Shown one piece after another: positions 1 to 13,731 of a stretch of DNA of 64,000 bases (positions are counted from its first letter, which is position 1; each line of letters opens with the position of its first letter). The DNA is from Macquaria australasica (Eukaryota > Chordata > Actinopteri > Centrarchiformes > Percichthyidae): NCBI GenBank assembly GCA_005408345.1, contig SEMN01000135.1, forward strand, positions 186,001 to 250,000, written 5' to 3'. The position numbers were made by a program, and so were the translations under genes. Below the pieces are notes generated by a model. The model was not told the origin of the DNA. It worked only from the letters and a program-made list of their open reading frames with translations, and searched no databases.

Positions 1-3000
1 TCTGGATACAGTGTATTTATTGGATGAGTTAAAAGTGACACGTTGGCCTATATTCATAATGATTGAAAATAGGTGCATGAAGAGTATGTACACAATGAGC
101 TTTTCTCTCTCAGAGCTACTGGACATGGATTTGGGCCAAACATTATAATCAACCATCCAGGTAAGTACTCCAGTTGAATAAAAATGTTCTGAGAATGATC
201 ATAAAAAAAAATGCCCTCAAATATGCTGCTGAGCAAAAACCCCAAATTCCCCTGTAGTCACAGAAGAGCAGACCAGATGAACCGAACAAGGACAGACACA
301 CTGTGATCTCTTAGAGGCATGACTGAGAGATATGACTCAAATCATCATGTACAACGGCAATGCTATATGGACACGTGTTCATTTACATATAAATATATTA
401 CATATAAATAAAAGCAATTTAGCATTTGCATATATTCTCATTATGAATTCTCTGAACAACAGCGTTTTGGTTTTAGTGTCAAACTGAAATTAAAATTCAT
501 TTTTTGCAACACATACTGTTGGTGTTTGACTTATTTGGTCAAAGTTGTAAATACCAAAAAGAAAACTGTTAGCCCAGCTTGCTGGCTTCCACCTACAGAG
601 TGGAACAGAAAGTTAACAGCACGATGGGTCCTCCCAAATGTTGAGTGTTATAAAGGGGCAGCTAACAGTACTCTACATATTAACACTATGTGGGCAAAAA
701 GACATCTTGTATCAATGTTTGTAGGATATACAGTATGACGTGCTCCAGTCAGAAGGTGGCAGCTTGTCTCCTAGCAACACTGCCTCTCAAGTGTCAACCG
801 CTGCCATGTGAAACGGCCACCCAGAGGCCTGAAGCTTAGACACACTGCTTCGACAAATATGTACAAAAAGTGTTACACTCTTTTGAAACATTTGCACAAC
901 AGCTGCTGCGCCATTAAACAAAATGTGAGGAGAATTCAAATTTGAGTTCATCTTTAAGTCTGTTTTTTGCAACGGTATCATGTTAACGTCACACGGGCCA
1001 CACAACTGATTGGACAAAAACTATAAAAATCATGCAAAAACAAAATCACTGTGTTTCTAGATGCTTGAACTACAGGCCTACATGAAGATTTAGCTACAAT
1101 ATAGTTATAGACATAACTTCACTGGGAGGCAAGAAATGACGATGATGGCAGAATTATAACTCTAATCAGAAAGTCATCTATGTCCTCATTATTTAAGTAT
1201 TATTTTGTTGCAATTTTGTATTTTAAACCATGGGAGGTTATCAAATGTCAAGAGAAAAAAAACCAGAAATATGACTACAATGTAAAATAATTAACTTGTA
1301 TTTTTTTGAAAGATGGCCATGTGTTCTCTTAAGATGGAAGGGTGGCACTTAACTTAAAAAGCAAAACAAATGTGAATAAATAAAAACTTTTATTTTATTA
1401 ACTCTCTGGCTCACTCTGTTTTAGGAATACGCTCACGAGACATACTTTCCCTGTCTCTTGTGGCATCACAGGAGACTTTAATAAAAGATGACCTCCGTCC
1501 AAACACAGGTTTCTTTCAAAGTGATCGAAGAGCAATTAAGGAATTTGTAAAGAAGCATCATAAAAAATCTGGATTGAACTATTTAAAGTTAGACATCTTC
1601 CTTTATTTCAATCAGCGGTGAGGATTAAAAAAAGAAAAAGTTAATTAGTTTTTTTGCCTGCCATTGGTGATTTTTGATTAGACTGCAACAATTTGCATAA
1701 AGGCACAGCTATGTCTCTTTAGGACCAAACCAAGGTCAGCACCTTTCTATTAATCTACCACTGCAATTCTTTAAGGGATATTCCCTACTTGCTATTGTGT
1801 ATTTGAAATGAACTTGAAGTTTCCTTGAATACTGCAGAATACAAGCGGAAAGTGTGTGTGTGTGTAGGGTGGTGGTGGGGGGGGGGTGAAAATGTTATGG
1901 CACACTCCTAAGGACACACACTTCTGATTACACACGATCCCACACTCTGACATACTGCCCATGCTTTAGTGGAAAGCCTATTTTTTGCTTTTTCAATTTG
2001 CATATGAGGTCGTTAATTTTCTCAAAGCCGCGGACTTAATGAGTGGATGGCTGAGAAGCTGAACGGGATGCAAATAATAACATTTGATAATGCAGAGCCA
2101 CAAAAGAGAGGGGAGGGGGAGGCCTCCCATTCACCGAGATGGAACTTGAGGTAAATATGCACAGTAATTATATATCAGTGCACTTTAATTATGAGGCTAC
2201 ACAGGGAGCGAGAAAGAGAAAGAGAGACAGATAGAAAGATAGGCAGAAACACATTGAATTAGACGTAACAGCATATAAATTAAACATTTGAAATAAAGAC
2301 ACAGTGAGGGAGAGGGAGAGGAAGAGCGGGCTCAGAGAGGAATTGGTGGAAAAAACCACAAAGTACGACAATGATTAGACACACACTTACACACACACAC
2401 ACACGTGGTTGCACATACATACAAAGCTTCATTTCATGAGCAAGTGTGTGTGACATCAGCTCGATAAAGTAATCCCTCCAGCGAATGGCACTTATTAGGG
2501 ACGAGAATCTTGAGTAAAAGACGAATCAATAAACTCAAGGAAGAGCCTTTTGTGTGTGTGTGTGTGCTTAAACGTCTGTGTGTCACGTTGTTAGATCAAC
2601 AGCATAGGAGTGTGTGAGCCAAACACACACACTACATTTTGATTTGGCCACATTTACATGCATCTACATACGTCCATATGGATCTACAAATATACGTATA
2701 CCTGCTGTACACACCTTGATATTTTCAATGACTATTCAACTATTTGTTTAACTATTTGTTACCTCTGGACATTGCCACACTGGCGTAGATTTTTTGAAAG
2801 CTTTACGCTGACAAAATGCATTTTTGTTCCGTCCCACAAGCACTTAAACATGCCAAGATGTACAAGATTGACATGTTTTGGACAAAAGATTAAAGGACTA
2901 TAAATTCAAATTCGACTAAATTCAACAGGAGGAATCATTTTCTAGTCTGTTTCAAGTCTTGAAATGAAACCGGGAAAAAACATTCATCGTCTAAAAACCT

Positions 3001-3404
3001 GGAACTGAAGCTTGTCTAAACCACTCAAATACATCCAAACGTTTAGACATTTTTGAGACATTTAGCCTATTTTTGAAATAAGACTTGACTTGTAAAATGT
3101 TGTAATTTAAGTTTCATTATGTTATTTATATATATTTGCACATTACATACAGCTTCTTCATCACTGACATTATAAAATTCAAGGTTTCTGCCATCAGTTA
3201 CATTCATTCCGGCTGCTGACATTTTAGTTTATAGCGCCGCAGCTATCCCTGGCTTCATGTTACATAAAAATTATTCCACTGAGTTCCACACAGTGAAACA
3301 AGGATATTTTAATTATGAAAACAGAGAGCACTGGTATTGAATATGTACTCTGTATCGACCAATATCGGGAGAGATATGGCTTGATGTATCTCTAAATCAA
3401 ATGA
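1..3404. other. Intergenic sequence, no gene seen
   Basis: No coding region is supported: open frames are short, lack recognisable domains and are not joined by plausible splice sites. The sequence is AT-rich and mostly unique, with only short CA/GT runs (about 1855-1866, 2391-2404, 2548-2566). It contains four copies of the POU octamer ATGCAAAT or its complement, at 424-431, 1691-1698, 1996-2003 and 2068-2075; a fifth lies just beyond, at 3415-3422. The last two listed here form an inverted pair 64 bases apart in a repeat-free block (about 1975-2110). That makes this block a possible enhancer of the distant prox1 gene, by inference only. Confidence 0.6.
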
Positions 3405-3467
3405 CAGACTGATGATTTGCATGAAAATTTAAATAAGATTTAAATTTTCATGCAGACTGATGATTTG
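3405..3467. repeat. Perfect palindrome flanked by a 15-bp direct repeat
   Basis: Positions 3418-3434 (tgcatgaaaatttaaat) and 3438-3454 are perfect reverse complements with a 3-base spacer (aag). The palindrome overlaps at both ends two identical 15-base direct repeats (cagactgatgatttg) at 3405-3419 and 3453-3467. This geometry is what a replication slip or fold-back template switch leaves behind. There are no transposase remnants and no known terminal repeat, so a mobile element is less likely. Confidence 0.9.
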
Positions 3468-3889
3468 AACCATCACATTTAGCAGGACACACCCACTGAG
3501 GTATATACACTGCAAAGAACTTGACTAACACACATTTTATCGTTGTCCATACTGAAATAAGCCAGGGTTAGGCAGCCAGTCATCAGTTAGTGCACCTTAA
3601 CATCATAACAAACCATCCACTTATCATTTTCAATAGAAAGAAAAGGAATGAAGGGGCAGCGTTGTAGATGACGTGTGTGAGTGTAGAGAAAACAAGAAAA
3701 AGAAAAAAACAAGAGAATTCAGGCAGATTAATTTGTTGAAGACATTTTTTTTTGGATGGATGGATGGGTGGATGGAGAGATAAAGAGAGAGAGAGAGCTC
3801 TTCAGAGTGGGGATGAGGAGGATGAGGAGTGGGTATGGAGTGGACAGATGTGCTCTAATGTGTTTTGGCCAGATCTCTGCAAGGACAAA

Positions 3890-4134
3890 AACACACACAT
3901 ACACACACACACACACACACAAGTCAGTCAGCCAACCTATCTATTATCTACTGCTTTATGTTACTCTCTGGTGTCTGGTGAGTGTTATATCCTTTCTCTC
4001 TCCGTATTTTCTTTCGTTTTCTATTCCTTTTTTTTTTTAAATTTGTCGCTTTTATTTTTTCCCCTCACTCTGCGCTAACTTGTAGAAAATTCAGTCAGTC
4101 ATGATCACGTATGCAAACCCACATACATTCACAA

Positions 4135-4177
<43 letters not shown>
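3890..4177. repeat. Two CA microsatellites
   Basis: CA dinucleotide runs lie at about 3890-3922 (interrupted once) and 4139-4177 (pure). A short GGAT/GATG repeat at about 3754-3777 precedes them. These are simple repeats, and open frames crossing them encode only Thr-His runs. Confidence 0.95.
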
Positions 4178-4179
<2 letters not shown>

Positions 4180-5805
4180 TTCCCTGTTTACATGGAAAGA
4201 AACCTAATGTGTCATCCAACCGTCCGGTGCATCCTCTGCCGCTGATTTTAGCCAATCACACAATTAGAGAGCTGATGACCCATCTGTCCACATGATTGGC
4301 TGATGGATGCACCTGAGTGTGTGTGTACGTGCATGTGCTTGTGTGTGCGCCTCGGTGTGAAACGGTCTGACGAGCCCCCAAACACATCTAGCCAGTGACA
4401 ATTTTCTTTTGTTACCCGCAACCACCAACATTTTCAGAGAGAGACAGAGCTAATGCAAGCCTGTGAACAACTTAATAGCACTTGAGCCAGTTTGCCAACT
4501 TGGAGAAATGATTTCATTCAATTAGATAATTCTCCCCCTCTCCCTCTCTCGCTCATTCTCTTGTTCTCTGGAATGAGTAATTTGTGATATAATAGCCACA
4601 TAATGGCTTGAAAGCGGGTTCGGCAGGATAAAGACAGATGTAGGGGGAATAAAAAGCAAAATGGAGAGGAAGAAGAGGCTCAGGAGTCGACGTAGATGAG
4701 CTGTGTACGCTAGCACCACGAAAGAAAGCATTTCTATACATGCATATAGAAAACACATACTGTACACACACACGCAGCGCTCCATTTGCTGTCTATTAAC
4801 AGTGTGTGGTGCTGAGCGATAGGAGAGGTGATAGCATCTTCTCCGATGGTATCTGTTATCGAAGTACACGCGTCCTTCAGGCGTCCATCGTGCTATCGCT
4901 CCTCTCATCTCTCCTCTATCTCTCTTGCCATCCTCCTCCCTCGCCTCCTCTCTCCTCACCTTGCCTCTCCCGCGCTCCTCACTTCTTGCTCATCATCGAT
5001 TTGTACTTCCATCATCTCCCCCTCTCTTTTCCCCTTTTCTTCCTTATTTTGTAGACCAGGATTTATTTTTATTGGCCTAACATGTCTAATATATTACTAC
5101 TTATTACTTTCTTCTCTACTTTAGTTTTGTTGATGTCAATTAAATCATCATCCTGGGAGCTCAGTAGGGGTTGCCTACCCCTACAGTATGTCACTATTAC
5201 ACCTTTTAACCATATAAATGTACTTTACATATAGTGAATAACAGTGCTGTCTGAGGGCCCGTGGATAATTTCAGATGACTGCCACTGACTGACATGGCTA
5301 AGAAAGTCACAATATATACAAATTCTGCCATTTGCCATCAAAATATTGATGACGCAGACAATCAAAAACCTGGATACTGAAAAGTTTAGAAGAAAAAGTT
5401 TTCACAACTTGGACAAAATAATAAAAGCCGACCAAATACTCACTGTGATGAATCAGTCATCTCAAGCAGGCTTCAAGTCTTAGCAAACTGATTTTCATAG
5501 GTTGCTAAAATTAATGGGAACCAATGGCTACCTTGACAGTCACAATAGCTTCCTACTCTCCCCTCTTTACATAATTTTGTGGGAGTGGGTTATACTTAAT
5601 TCTTTCAGAAACATTGCTTTATTTGAGTCTATACTGTCATGCAGAAACACTTGTTCTGGGTATCTGATTAAAGCAAAAGAAGGTATAGTCTATAAGTGTA
5701 TTATATAACTGTGACAACACAATCGTATTTGATAATCTATGTTTGAACTTTGCTCATCGGAGAACCTGACAGTCAATCAAACTCACACACTACCTTGTTA
5801 TGCTC

Positions 5806-5859
5806 ATACACACACACACACACACAAACACACATACACACACACGCACACGCACACAC

Positions 5860-5892
<33 letters not shown>
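5806..5892. repeat. Imperfect CA/CG microsatellite
   Basis: About 85 bases of CA repeat are broken by a few cacg and cata units and end in a pure (CA) run. Both strands give long Thr-His or Cys-Val open frames that are artefacts of the repeat. Confidence 0.95.
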
Positions 5893-5895
<3 letters not shown>

Positions 5896-8800
5896 CTTAA
5901 TTTCCAATAAATTTCTGCATTTTTCTTCAAGTGGTCTCTTCAGGTAAAAGGCTGAACTGGCCGGGCTTCCATCAAGGATTTCTGCTAAGTACTGTACTCT
6001 GCTGAGAGGAGGAGAGGGGGTGGACGCGGTGGAAGACAACTTCTCTCTCTACCTCTTGTCTCTCCCTGTCTTTCTCCCTTTCTTCGTCACCTTTGCACAC
6101 ACACACACACACGCCCACACACGCATAAACAGCTCTTCCAGGAGGCAATCAAGCTCTTGTGGAAAGGTTGGAGTAGTTCATACGAACGTCGTGCTCTGAG
6201 TGGTTACTTGAGTCATGAGGTCATGTCTTCGCCGCCACACTCCACTCGCCTCTAATCATCCTCCATTACCCTATTTTGTGTGTGTGCGCATGTGTGCATT
6301 TAAATGAGTGTGTTTTCTACTATGTGTTTGTGTGTTTTCTTGCAAACAAAATCCATGCATACATGCTTTCCTGTGTTTGCACGTACGCATGCATATCCCC
6401 GTGAATAATGTGTGTTTGCATATGAATACCGCAGGTGCGAGTGTGTGTGTGCGTTAGAAGAGCATCCTCAGAAAACCGCCAGTGGCACAGAGGTGACGGA
6501 GGAAATGAGGGGGGAGAGAGAGGGAGAGATTAAGGAGGTGACGGGTGAGATGGTTGATGGGAAGGAAGGAGCGGGGTGAGGAGAGGAGCGAGGGCAGGAG
6601 GAGGCCAGGGGTGAGGAAGGGGCGTGAAGGAGGGATGGAGAGAGTGAGGAAGAGAGAGCTCTTGAGAGGAAGAGGGTGGTAATTACTTGAGTTCCTTCTC
6701 TGCCTGTCTCTTTGCACTTTGAACGAGTTTTGTGAGTTTGGAGTCTGTGAAATGTGTCACAATGCACTGGAGAAGAAGAACAACAATCCACCAGATTTTA
6801 TAACTGGTGATGGTTATTTTAAGGACCTTCTTTTTAACATTTTCATAAATTAATAAATCATCATCACATTAATTAAAAGAATTCACGTAGATAAACTGCC
6901 TCCCTGTATTCTATTGCCAAGAACACAAGGAGCCTCCATTAATTTACCTACAGTACATTTACCCTTGTGTGCTATCGGGTGGGATTTTAAATGAAACAAA
7001 GCAGCCCTGTATCCCTCAGGACTACACTGATGCTGAACACTTTCTGCAGCGCACACTTTCCCATTGACCCCATTTACATGTAGTCACTTCATGCATCCCG
7101 GGTGGATCAGATAACTATCCAGTCTCAAAAAAATCTAAGTGTAAATGCATTCAAGAAGCATTCAAGATTGACTGAAATCTGACTGCTCAAACTACCACAG
7201 GAAGTGGTTTGAGATGGATTCTAGCCAGATGTGGAAAATATGTTAATGCTTCCATCTCACTATATCTTTCCTCCTTCCAACTGCAACTACATCAGCAAGC
7301 GGCCTGTGGAAATAGCCTCTACAGGGTTTGTCCCCTGTGATAGTGGATCCTTTATCCTAAGAACTTATTTTTGTTGTAAGAAGAAAAAAAAGACATGATT
7401 AGTTGGGAACTACATGAACAAAACAACAACTTGAGTCAGTTGTTGTGGTGTTTTTTTTACTACAATGAGCAAACAGAAAATTGACAATCTTTTTGATAAT
7501 CAAGTAATCTTTTAAGTCTTATCTGCTTTATATCATTGGAACTAAAATATCTTTGCCTTTTGCACTGTTAGTCAGAAAAAACATATAGAATAATTAAAAA
7601 AATAATCAGGACAATTAACAAACAATATAATCATATTATAGAAACAGTCAGTAGTTGCAGCTCTAACTTTTTTCACTACACTTTATAGCAATTACTTGTC
7701 AAACAGTTTATATCTAACAAACTTAGGACCAAAAATCAGATCATAGAGCCATTCAAGGCTGTGGCTGACAGTAATGATGTATGTGTTAACCTATGGCCAT
7801 GCCCTTGTCAAAACACTACCACTGTACCAGCTGATGGATGGAGGGATAGATAGAAGGATGGAGACAAAAGAAAGGATGGGGGTATGGAGGAGAGAGGAAG
7901 GAGTGATGGATGGAGGTGCTGCTGAAGGCGTGAGATGGGGTAATTGATGGAAAGGGACAGAGATCAGAAGGAGATGGCAGGTGTTGGAGCGACGACAATG
8001 CAGAGATGCTGCGCGTGCACGCTTTGGTACGTGGCTTTCATTGAAGGGACAGATCGCTTGTTCCCTCACAGTGCAACTGATATTTGTGTTTTGTGATGTG
8101 TGTGCACTGTGTATGTTTGGGCGTGTGTGTTAAAGAGTCAAGAAGGTGCTGAACTCGACACGTCTTTCTTTTCTGATAAATCGCTCCCAGTTTCACAGCA
8201 GGAGGAACAAAAACCCCCTCTCATCCGTCTCTTTTCCCTCCATCCAATCTCTCTTTCTCCTTCACGCTGCGGGATCCTGTTCTTTGACAAAGGGGCTAAA
8301 AAATGAAGTCAAGAGGTGGCGAAGCTTCCAACTGGAGGAGCATCTTTCACGAAGGCAGGGGAGGCCGACTTGTCAGGCGACCAGGTTTTTTTGTCTGCCT
8401 CATGCAATCCTCTTCGTTCAGCGTTTACACACAAAACAGTAAATTGAGCCTGAATATAAATGCTATAAATGTGTCTTATCATGTGCTTTATCTTTAATAA
8501 TGTGTTGCATTTGGATTCAGATATGAACTTCCAAGATTTTAATGACTTTAAAGCAGTCTGTGTGTATTTGCATCTACTGTGTATATCTATTTATATATTG
8601 TCCCAAGAGCCCAAAGTGACGTCTTTAAATTGCTCGTTTTGATCAACTAATAGTCCAAAAAAACCCCAAAGATATTCAATTTACGATGACATAAAAAAGA
8701 AAAATGCAGCAATACTTCACGTGACGGACTGGAACCACTAAATGTTTGGCACTTTGGCTTGATACATGACTTAAACTATTATCAAAGTGTTTATGTCCCC

Positions 8801-9954
8801 AACACAGCTGGTTTAATAATTCAGCTCGGCAAACTTCTTGAGGCAAGTGTGCTTATCCCCACTTCATTTCTTTTCCATTAGTCCTCCATGCCATCTCCCT
8901 GGTGACCATGTCCAAACAATCATCCAGCCTGAGCAAGCATCTCCAAGACACACACTACATCCTGAGAGCTCTCTCTGCCTTCCTGTCTTTCTCCTTCTCT
9001 CTCTCCAGCTTCCTCTCTCGCTCTTTTCTCTTCCTGTTCTTTTTCCTCCCTCGGGCTCATTATCTTCATGAACTCTCTCTTTCTGAGTCTGTCGGTCATT
9101 GTCACATCCTCAGTGGCCTCCCAGGAGTATCTCATTTCGGTGCCCGTGCTTGTGTTTGCTCTGCAGGGACATTCTTTGCAGCGTCAAGAGTGTCACCTTT
9201 TAAGAAGAACAGCAATCAAACAATGTGTCTCTCTTCTTCCACCCTCATCCCTCTCTCTTCTCATCTTTCCAGAGGATTAACCCATGTATTTGTTCTTCTC
9301 ATCCTCTGCGACGCGTGGCTTGTTGCCTCGTCTTTTATCCCCTCTTTCATGTCCTTCCCCTCGCCTGTCTTAGCAGCTGTGACATTTTTTCGAGCCACTG
9401 TTAGCGTTACAAAGTTATCAGTCCTTTTACAGTGTTTACTGTGGAGTGTTTGTGAAAGGGAACATGGTTGACATGACATGCGTACACCAAACGTGGTACA
9501 ACTTTGAATGCATAAAAATGCATTCGTGGTTTTAGAAGCTACAGCGCAAAAAACAAGAAAAGAAAAATCATTTTTCTTCACTATACAGCTGAGATAGTGT
9601 AGAATTTGAGATATATTACCTTTTGTGTTAGCATGAGACATGAGTTTTGGTGTTTTTAATTTGCCACCTGCACTGGACTGTAAAAATATATATCGGATGT
9701 AATATGTTTTTCTCATGTTTATTTTTATCAATGTTTTATTTCTAATAAGGAAACACATATAAAGACATTGTACAAAGGATTTTAGCTTCATTAATTTGTA
9801 CCATACTCCTGTTAAAGTCAAATGGCCTGTGATATGAAAGCTGTATATAGGATTTAAATGTGAAATTATGTGAAATGATTCATACCAAACAACAAAATAA
9901 AACATGTGCTAGAGTATTTTCATGTCTATGTGGATCTACAAGGAATTATTATTG

Positions 9955-10440
9955 TTATTTAAAGGATACCTGCCCTATTTTAAACCACAAAAGCAACGGA
10001 AAATAGGGAAGAGGGCAATTTCTGAGTGACAAAGCAAATGAACAGGATCTCCAGTCCCCTTTGGGTCATTAAAAACAATACCATTTCCAGGATTTTCCAT
10101 CCAATCCCCCATAAAACAATAAGAAAGGAAACTCTCCTCCTTTTCTATTTGACTTTCCAAATCACTTGGAAGGTATTATTCCCCCGATCTCCGATTCCCG
10201 CCGAGAATCACATTGTTCCAGCAAGTATAAATAGAAATCAAGAAAAAGTAAGTTGGAGACACAAACTTTTTTTTTCTCCCTTTAAAGCGAATCCACTTTT
10301 TAAAACCATCTTCGTCCGTGGAGTCCAAACCGATAAGCCGGGGAATAAACTTCCACTAATGCTCTTCCATGTTTTCCTTCAAACAGGCCTTCAGTCGCAG
10401 TAAAAAGGACTGCTGTCTTGGCTGCCATTATGCCGTATAG
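9955..10440. promoter_or_regulatory. Candidate conserved non-coding element (repeat-free block)
   Basis: This block of nearly 500 bases has no simple repeats except a short T run, has balanced base composition, and resembles neither coding sequence nor any fish repeat I know. It includes a tataaata word near 10230. Such complex blocks in a gene desert beside a developmental regulator are often enhancers. This is a compositional inference only, because conservation cannot be assessed here. Confidence 0.25.
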
Positions 10441-12687
10441 ACAGACAGTATGGCACTAGAAAGAGACGTGTCAGAAACCATATGCTCGCTTAAACACAAT
10501 GGCTGTCGTGTAGCTGCACCTATCCTCAAGACGACACAGGCACACACACACAAACACACACTCAGGTGAAGGTATGAAGACACACACTCTCATCACATAT
10601 CATATATATAACTAAACTCATATATTTCCCTAGCAGAAGGTAGAAATGTGCTCCTCCAGTCTTGTGACTCTCAGAAATGTGTCCTCGTACATGTCATTCT
10701 TTCTCTCATTTTTTTTCGTCTTCTCTTACATTTTCTGGCTCGCCCGCCCGCCCTTCTTTCTTTCCTTTTCTTTTGCTCACTTGCCTGTTTGTCTCCCTCT
10801 CTCCTCTGTTTTTGTGCCATGCAGTGAAAACAGGACGCATGTGATAGACCAGGAGGCTCCTCGCTGTCCCTGGGCACCAAGAGCGTGTGTGTGCGCTTCT
10901 CTTTATACGTGTGTGTGTGTGTGTGTGTGTCAGCAAGATAGATGGACACAGCTGTCAGCTTAACACTTCCTGTAGCCCCTCCATTGACCTTGCGTTAACC
11001 TGGAAGTATTTCTCAACACCATGGCTGAAGTCTTCCTGCTTGGAGCCGCTCCAGGGCTAAGCAGCTTGCCTGTCTCACACACGCATGTAGACACAAACAA
11101 ATTCAAGGATGTAGCCGCTCTCGTCTGCGGACCCTCAGAGAGACACAAAAAGGAAAACACGTCAAACGCTATCAGACGCACACACTGTTCTTGTTTGTGC
11201 GTTTGACCTCATTCTTCATCAGAACACAACCCGGCCCTAACCTTAACCCCCGCTGTGATCACCTGACCCTAAAAACCTCCTTACTTTTTTGACTCCACAA
11301 CCTTAAGAGGACATTTAGATGCTGCAAGATGTCGGTCACACACATTTGCACCGCTAAAATCCATCAAATGGCATCTTTTCAGCTTGAGTGGGTGTCATTC
11401 CACATCTTCAGCATTGTCATAAAATCCTCTCTTCCTCCTCTCCTGTGAGCAAATGAATAAAATAATAACTAGTATGTATGAATAAAAACAAAAGGTGACA
11501 TGACCAATATGAATGGCCCTCCGGATACTCTGTGTGTGTTTTTGTCTGCTCGAGCGTGTGCTGCATGCTTATGTGAGTGGGTTTTAAACATCTCCGTGTG
11601 AGTGTGTGTGTCCAGGGGGGCAGAGGTGGAGTGCAGAGCTCCACTCGAGAGGCCTTGTTGGGCGTCGAGGCCTGGGGCTCGCCTGAAGGCACAGCCCGTC
11701 TGGAGGAGCCCTCGGCTGGGCAGCGGCTGAATAAAAGATGGGAGTGAAGTGTCAGTCTGGAAGGCTAGGAGCGCTGGGAGGCCCCCACGCCTCAACGCCA
11801 AAGACAAACAGATGCTAGCTGAGACAGAAAAGAAAGGAAGAAAGACAAATTTCTGTTTGTCATATAACTTCACTTCGGGCTGTGGCACTCACTGAGCGTG
11901 AAAAAATATCAAGACGACCTATTGAGCTTCACCCCCTGTTGTAAAGCAACGTTTATTTTGTCTGGAGATTAAACATGATTCAACCCTTCAGATTACAGCT
12001 GCCATTTATCAGTAGTGGAAGAAGTATACAGATCCTTTACTTATACAAAAATAGCAATATCACAATTTAAAAACACCACTGCCATTTATAACTGTTGACT
12101 GACAACAAGCAGCATACTTTCTTAAAGTTAGTTTTAAGTCCAGCATTATAGTTCCGCTGTTTATCATGCATGAGGAAATGTTCATTATACTTTATTGTAT
12201 GTAGAATGTAAAATAAAGGAATCAATGAACATTAAAAGTACAATAACCGCAACTAATAGTGGTCCAGTCTCCAAAATTCATTCTCACTGTTTTTGAGGAT
12301 CAACACAGTACATTGTTGAGTTTCAAGACGTCAACAGTGAACTTAGAGAAAATGTTGGAATTTGGGGGCATTGTCTGCTTAACAAAAATGAGTATAGAGT
12401 CATTACAGTGCAGCATTCATTCTAAATCCCTAATTTTCTCTGTACAGTGTAACCTCCTCTCTCATTCCCTGTGCTGTAAAACACAGCCGTATGAGTCAAA
12501 AGTGTGTGCTAATGAGTTGAGTGGGTGGGCAGGGATGAGTACTGTTGTGCGTGTGCGTGTTTGTGCATGTGTGTGTGCAAGTGTTTTGCATTTGAATGGA
12601 ATCTGAAGAGCCCCAGTGCGTTTCACTAGCACCCTGCACAAACATAGCTAGTGTTTCATAGACAACTCTCACACCTCCTCAAGTGTA

Positions 12688-12745
<58 letters not shown>

Positions 12746-13473
12746 CAGACACATTATCAGCGATTGCAAATAACAAGGATGTCGGTTGTTGTCATGAGGT
12801 ACGATGCTAACGCAAACCGTCCTTTGCTGTGTAACACAGCTTGGAGGATTTGTTACACAGTGGAGGAAATCTTGCTTAACGTTGAATATGAAAGACCCAA
12901 AGAGATATACTGGATATATTAAATCATTTTATTAGTTAATATAACATTAGATATATTCACGGAAATAACTGAAGTAATTTTTGAGTGAAGATAAGCTATT
13001 GTGAGGGAAAAGATGCATTTTTCTATACATCTAAATGCCTTGAAAAGACCAAAATCAACAATATGTTAGTCTCAATGCTTCCTGACCTCTTTAATTGTGT
13101 CTGTGGCATCCAGCCCGAAGCCCATTCGTTCGACTGACAACTTAAATTTTATGAATAGATTACAAATATATAGTTTCATTTTAAAGAAGGCTCAATAATT
13201 TTCTAAAGCAGCTGCACACTGTACTTTTTAGCAACCATTACTGGTGACAGGAATAAGTAGTGGATATGTTGGAGACTATTTTCAGCAGCGGATGAATCCA
13301 CATTTGGTGCTCTAGTGAGTATTTACAACAGCAGGATGGTGTATGTTTGACTGACGCAAAATAGGCTACAGTGGCCACGTTCACGGGGAAAAAGGAACAT
13401 GTCACCCAGTGTAACAGTGTGGCTCATTGATGTTTTAATAGATAATAGAGCTCTATGGCACAGAGGAATCAGC
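10441..13473. other. Intergenic sequence, no gene
   Basis: Unique sequence is mixed with short CA/GT runs and one larger GT microsatellite at 12690-12744. Open frames on both strands at 10.6-11.9 kb are low-complexity and show no domain or splice context. No RNA gene or transposon was recognised. Confidence 0.6.
12690..12744. repeat. GT microsatellite
   Basis: A GT run begins with an interrupted gtgtgtatat stretch and becomes pure (GT) from about 12700 to 12744. Confidence 0.97.
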
Positions 13474-13731
13474 CAGTGGTTGCCAACCTGGGGGACGTGA
13501 CCCCCAAAAGGGTTCCCCAGAAGAGGAAAGCAGAAAAAACAAAGGCTACACTTTCTTCTAATCTTTGCTTTAGTTCCTGTTAATTATTGGATAATTTTAC
13601 CTCTCCAGGACTCTAAAAAATATTCAGATAAGACAAAAGGGGTAAAAAATCACTCTTTGAATTGGCCACAATAGGTTGCAAGTAGGGATTACTTTTTAGA
13701 GGCCACAAGCCAAAAATGTTTGGTGCCACTG
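13474..13731. mobile_element. hAT-like MITE of the CAGTGG family
   Basis: The left end reads cagtggttgccaacctgggg and the right end tttggtgccactg. The two outer ends are imperfect inverted repeats (cagtggttgcca against cagtggcacca). The body contains the typical 'gggacgtgacccccaaaaggg' type of start, written here only in part. I recognise this as a widespread non-autonomous fish repeat, with a second shorter copy at 40602-40731. There is no coding capacity. An 8-base target duplication is not evident, so the copy is old. Confidence 0.65.

Larger units (their letters stand above)
3468..9954. other. Intergenic sequence with microsatellites, no gene
   Basis: Open frames here are low-complexity shadows of CA/GT and pyrimidine tracts. 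Purine-rich tracts occupy about 3750-3840 and 6500-6670. Pyrimidine-rich tracts occupy about 4880-5045 and 8960-9060. No splice-linked coding signal, RNA gene or transposase remnant was recognised. One POU octamer word lies at 8566-8573. Confidence 0.6.

Noticed and set aside
8902..9471. 189-codon plus-strand open frame
   Set aside because: It is Ser/Leu/Phe-rich across pyrimidine tracts, has no recognisable family and no splice context, and overlaps an equally long frame on the other strand.
9261..9905. 214-codon minus-strand open frame
   Set aside because: Composition resembles random AT-rich sequence, no motif was recognised and no neighbouring exon or promoter signals were found.
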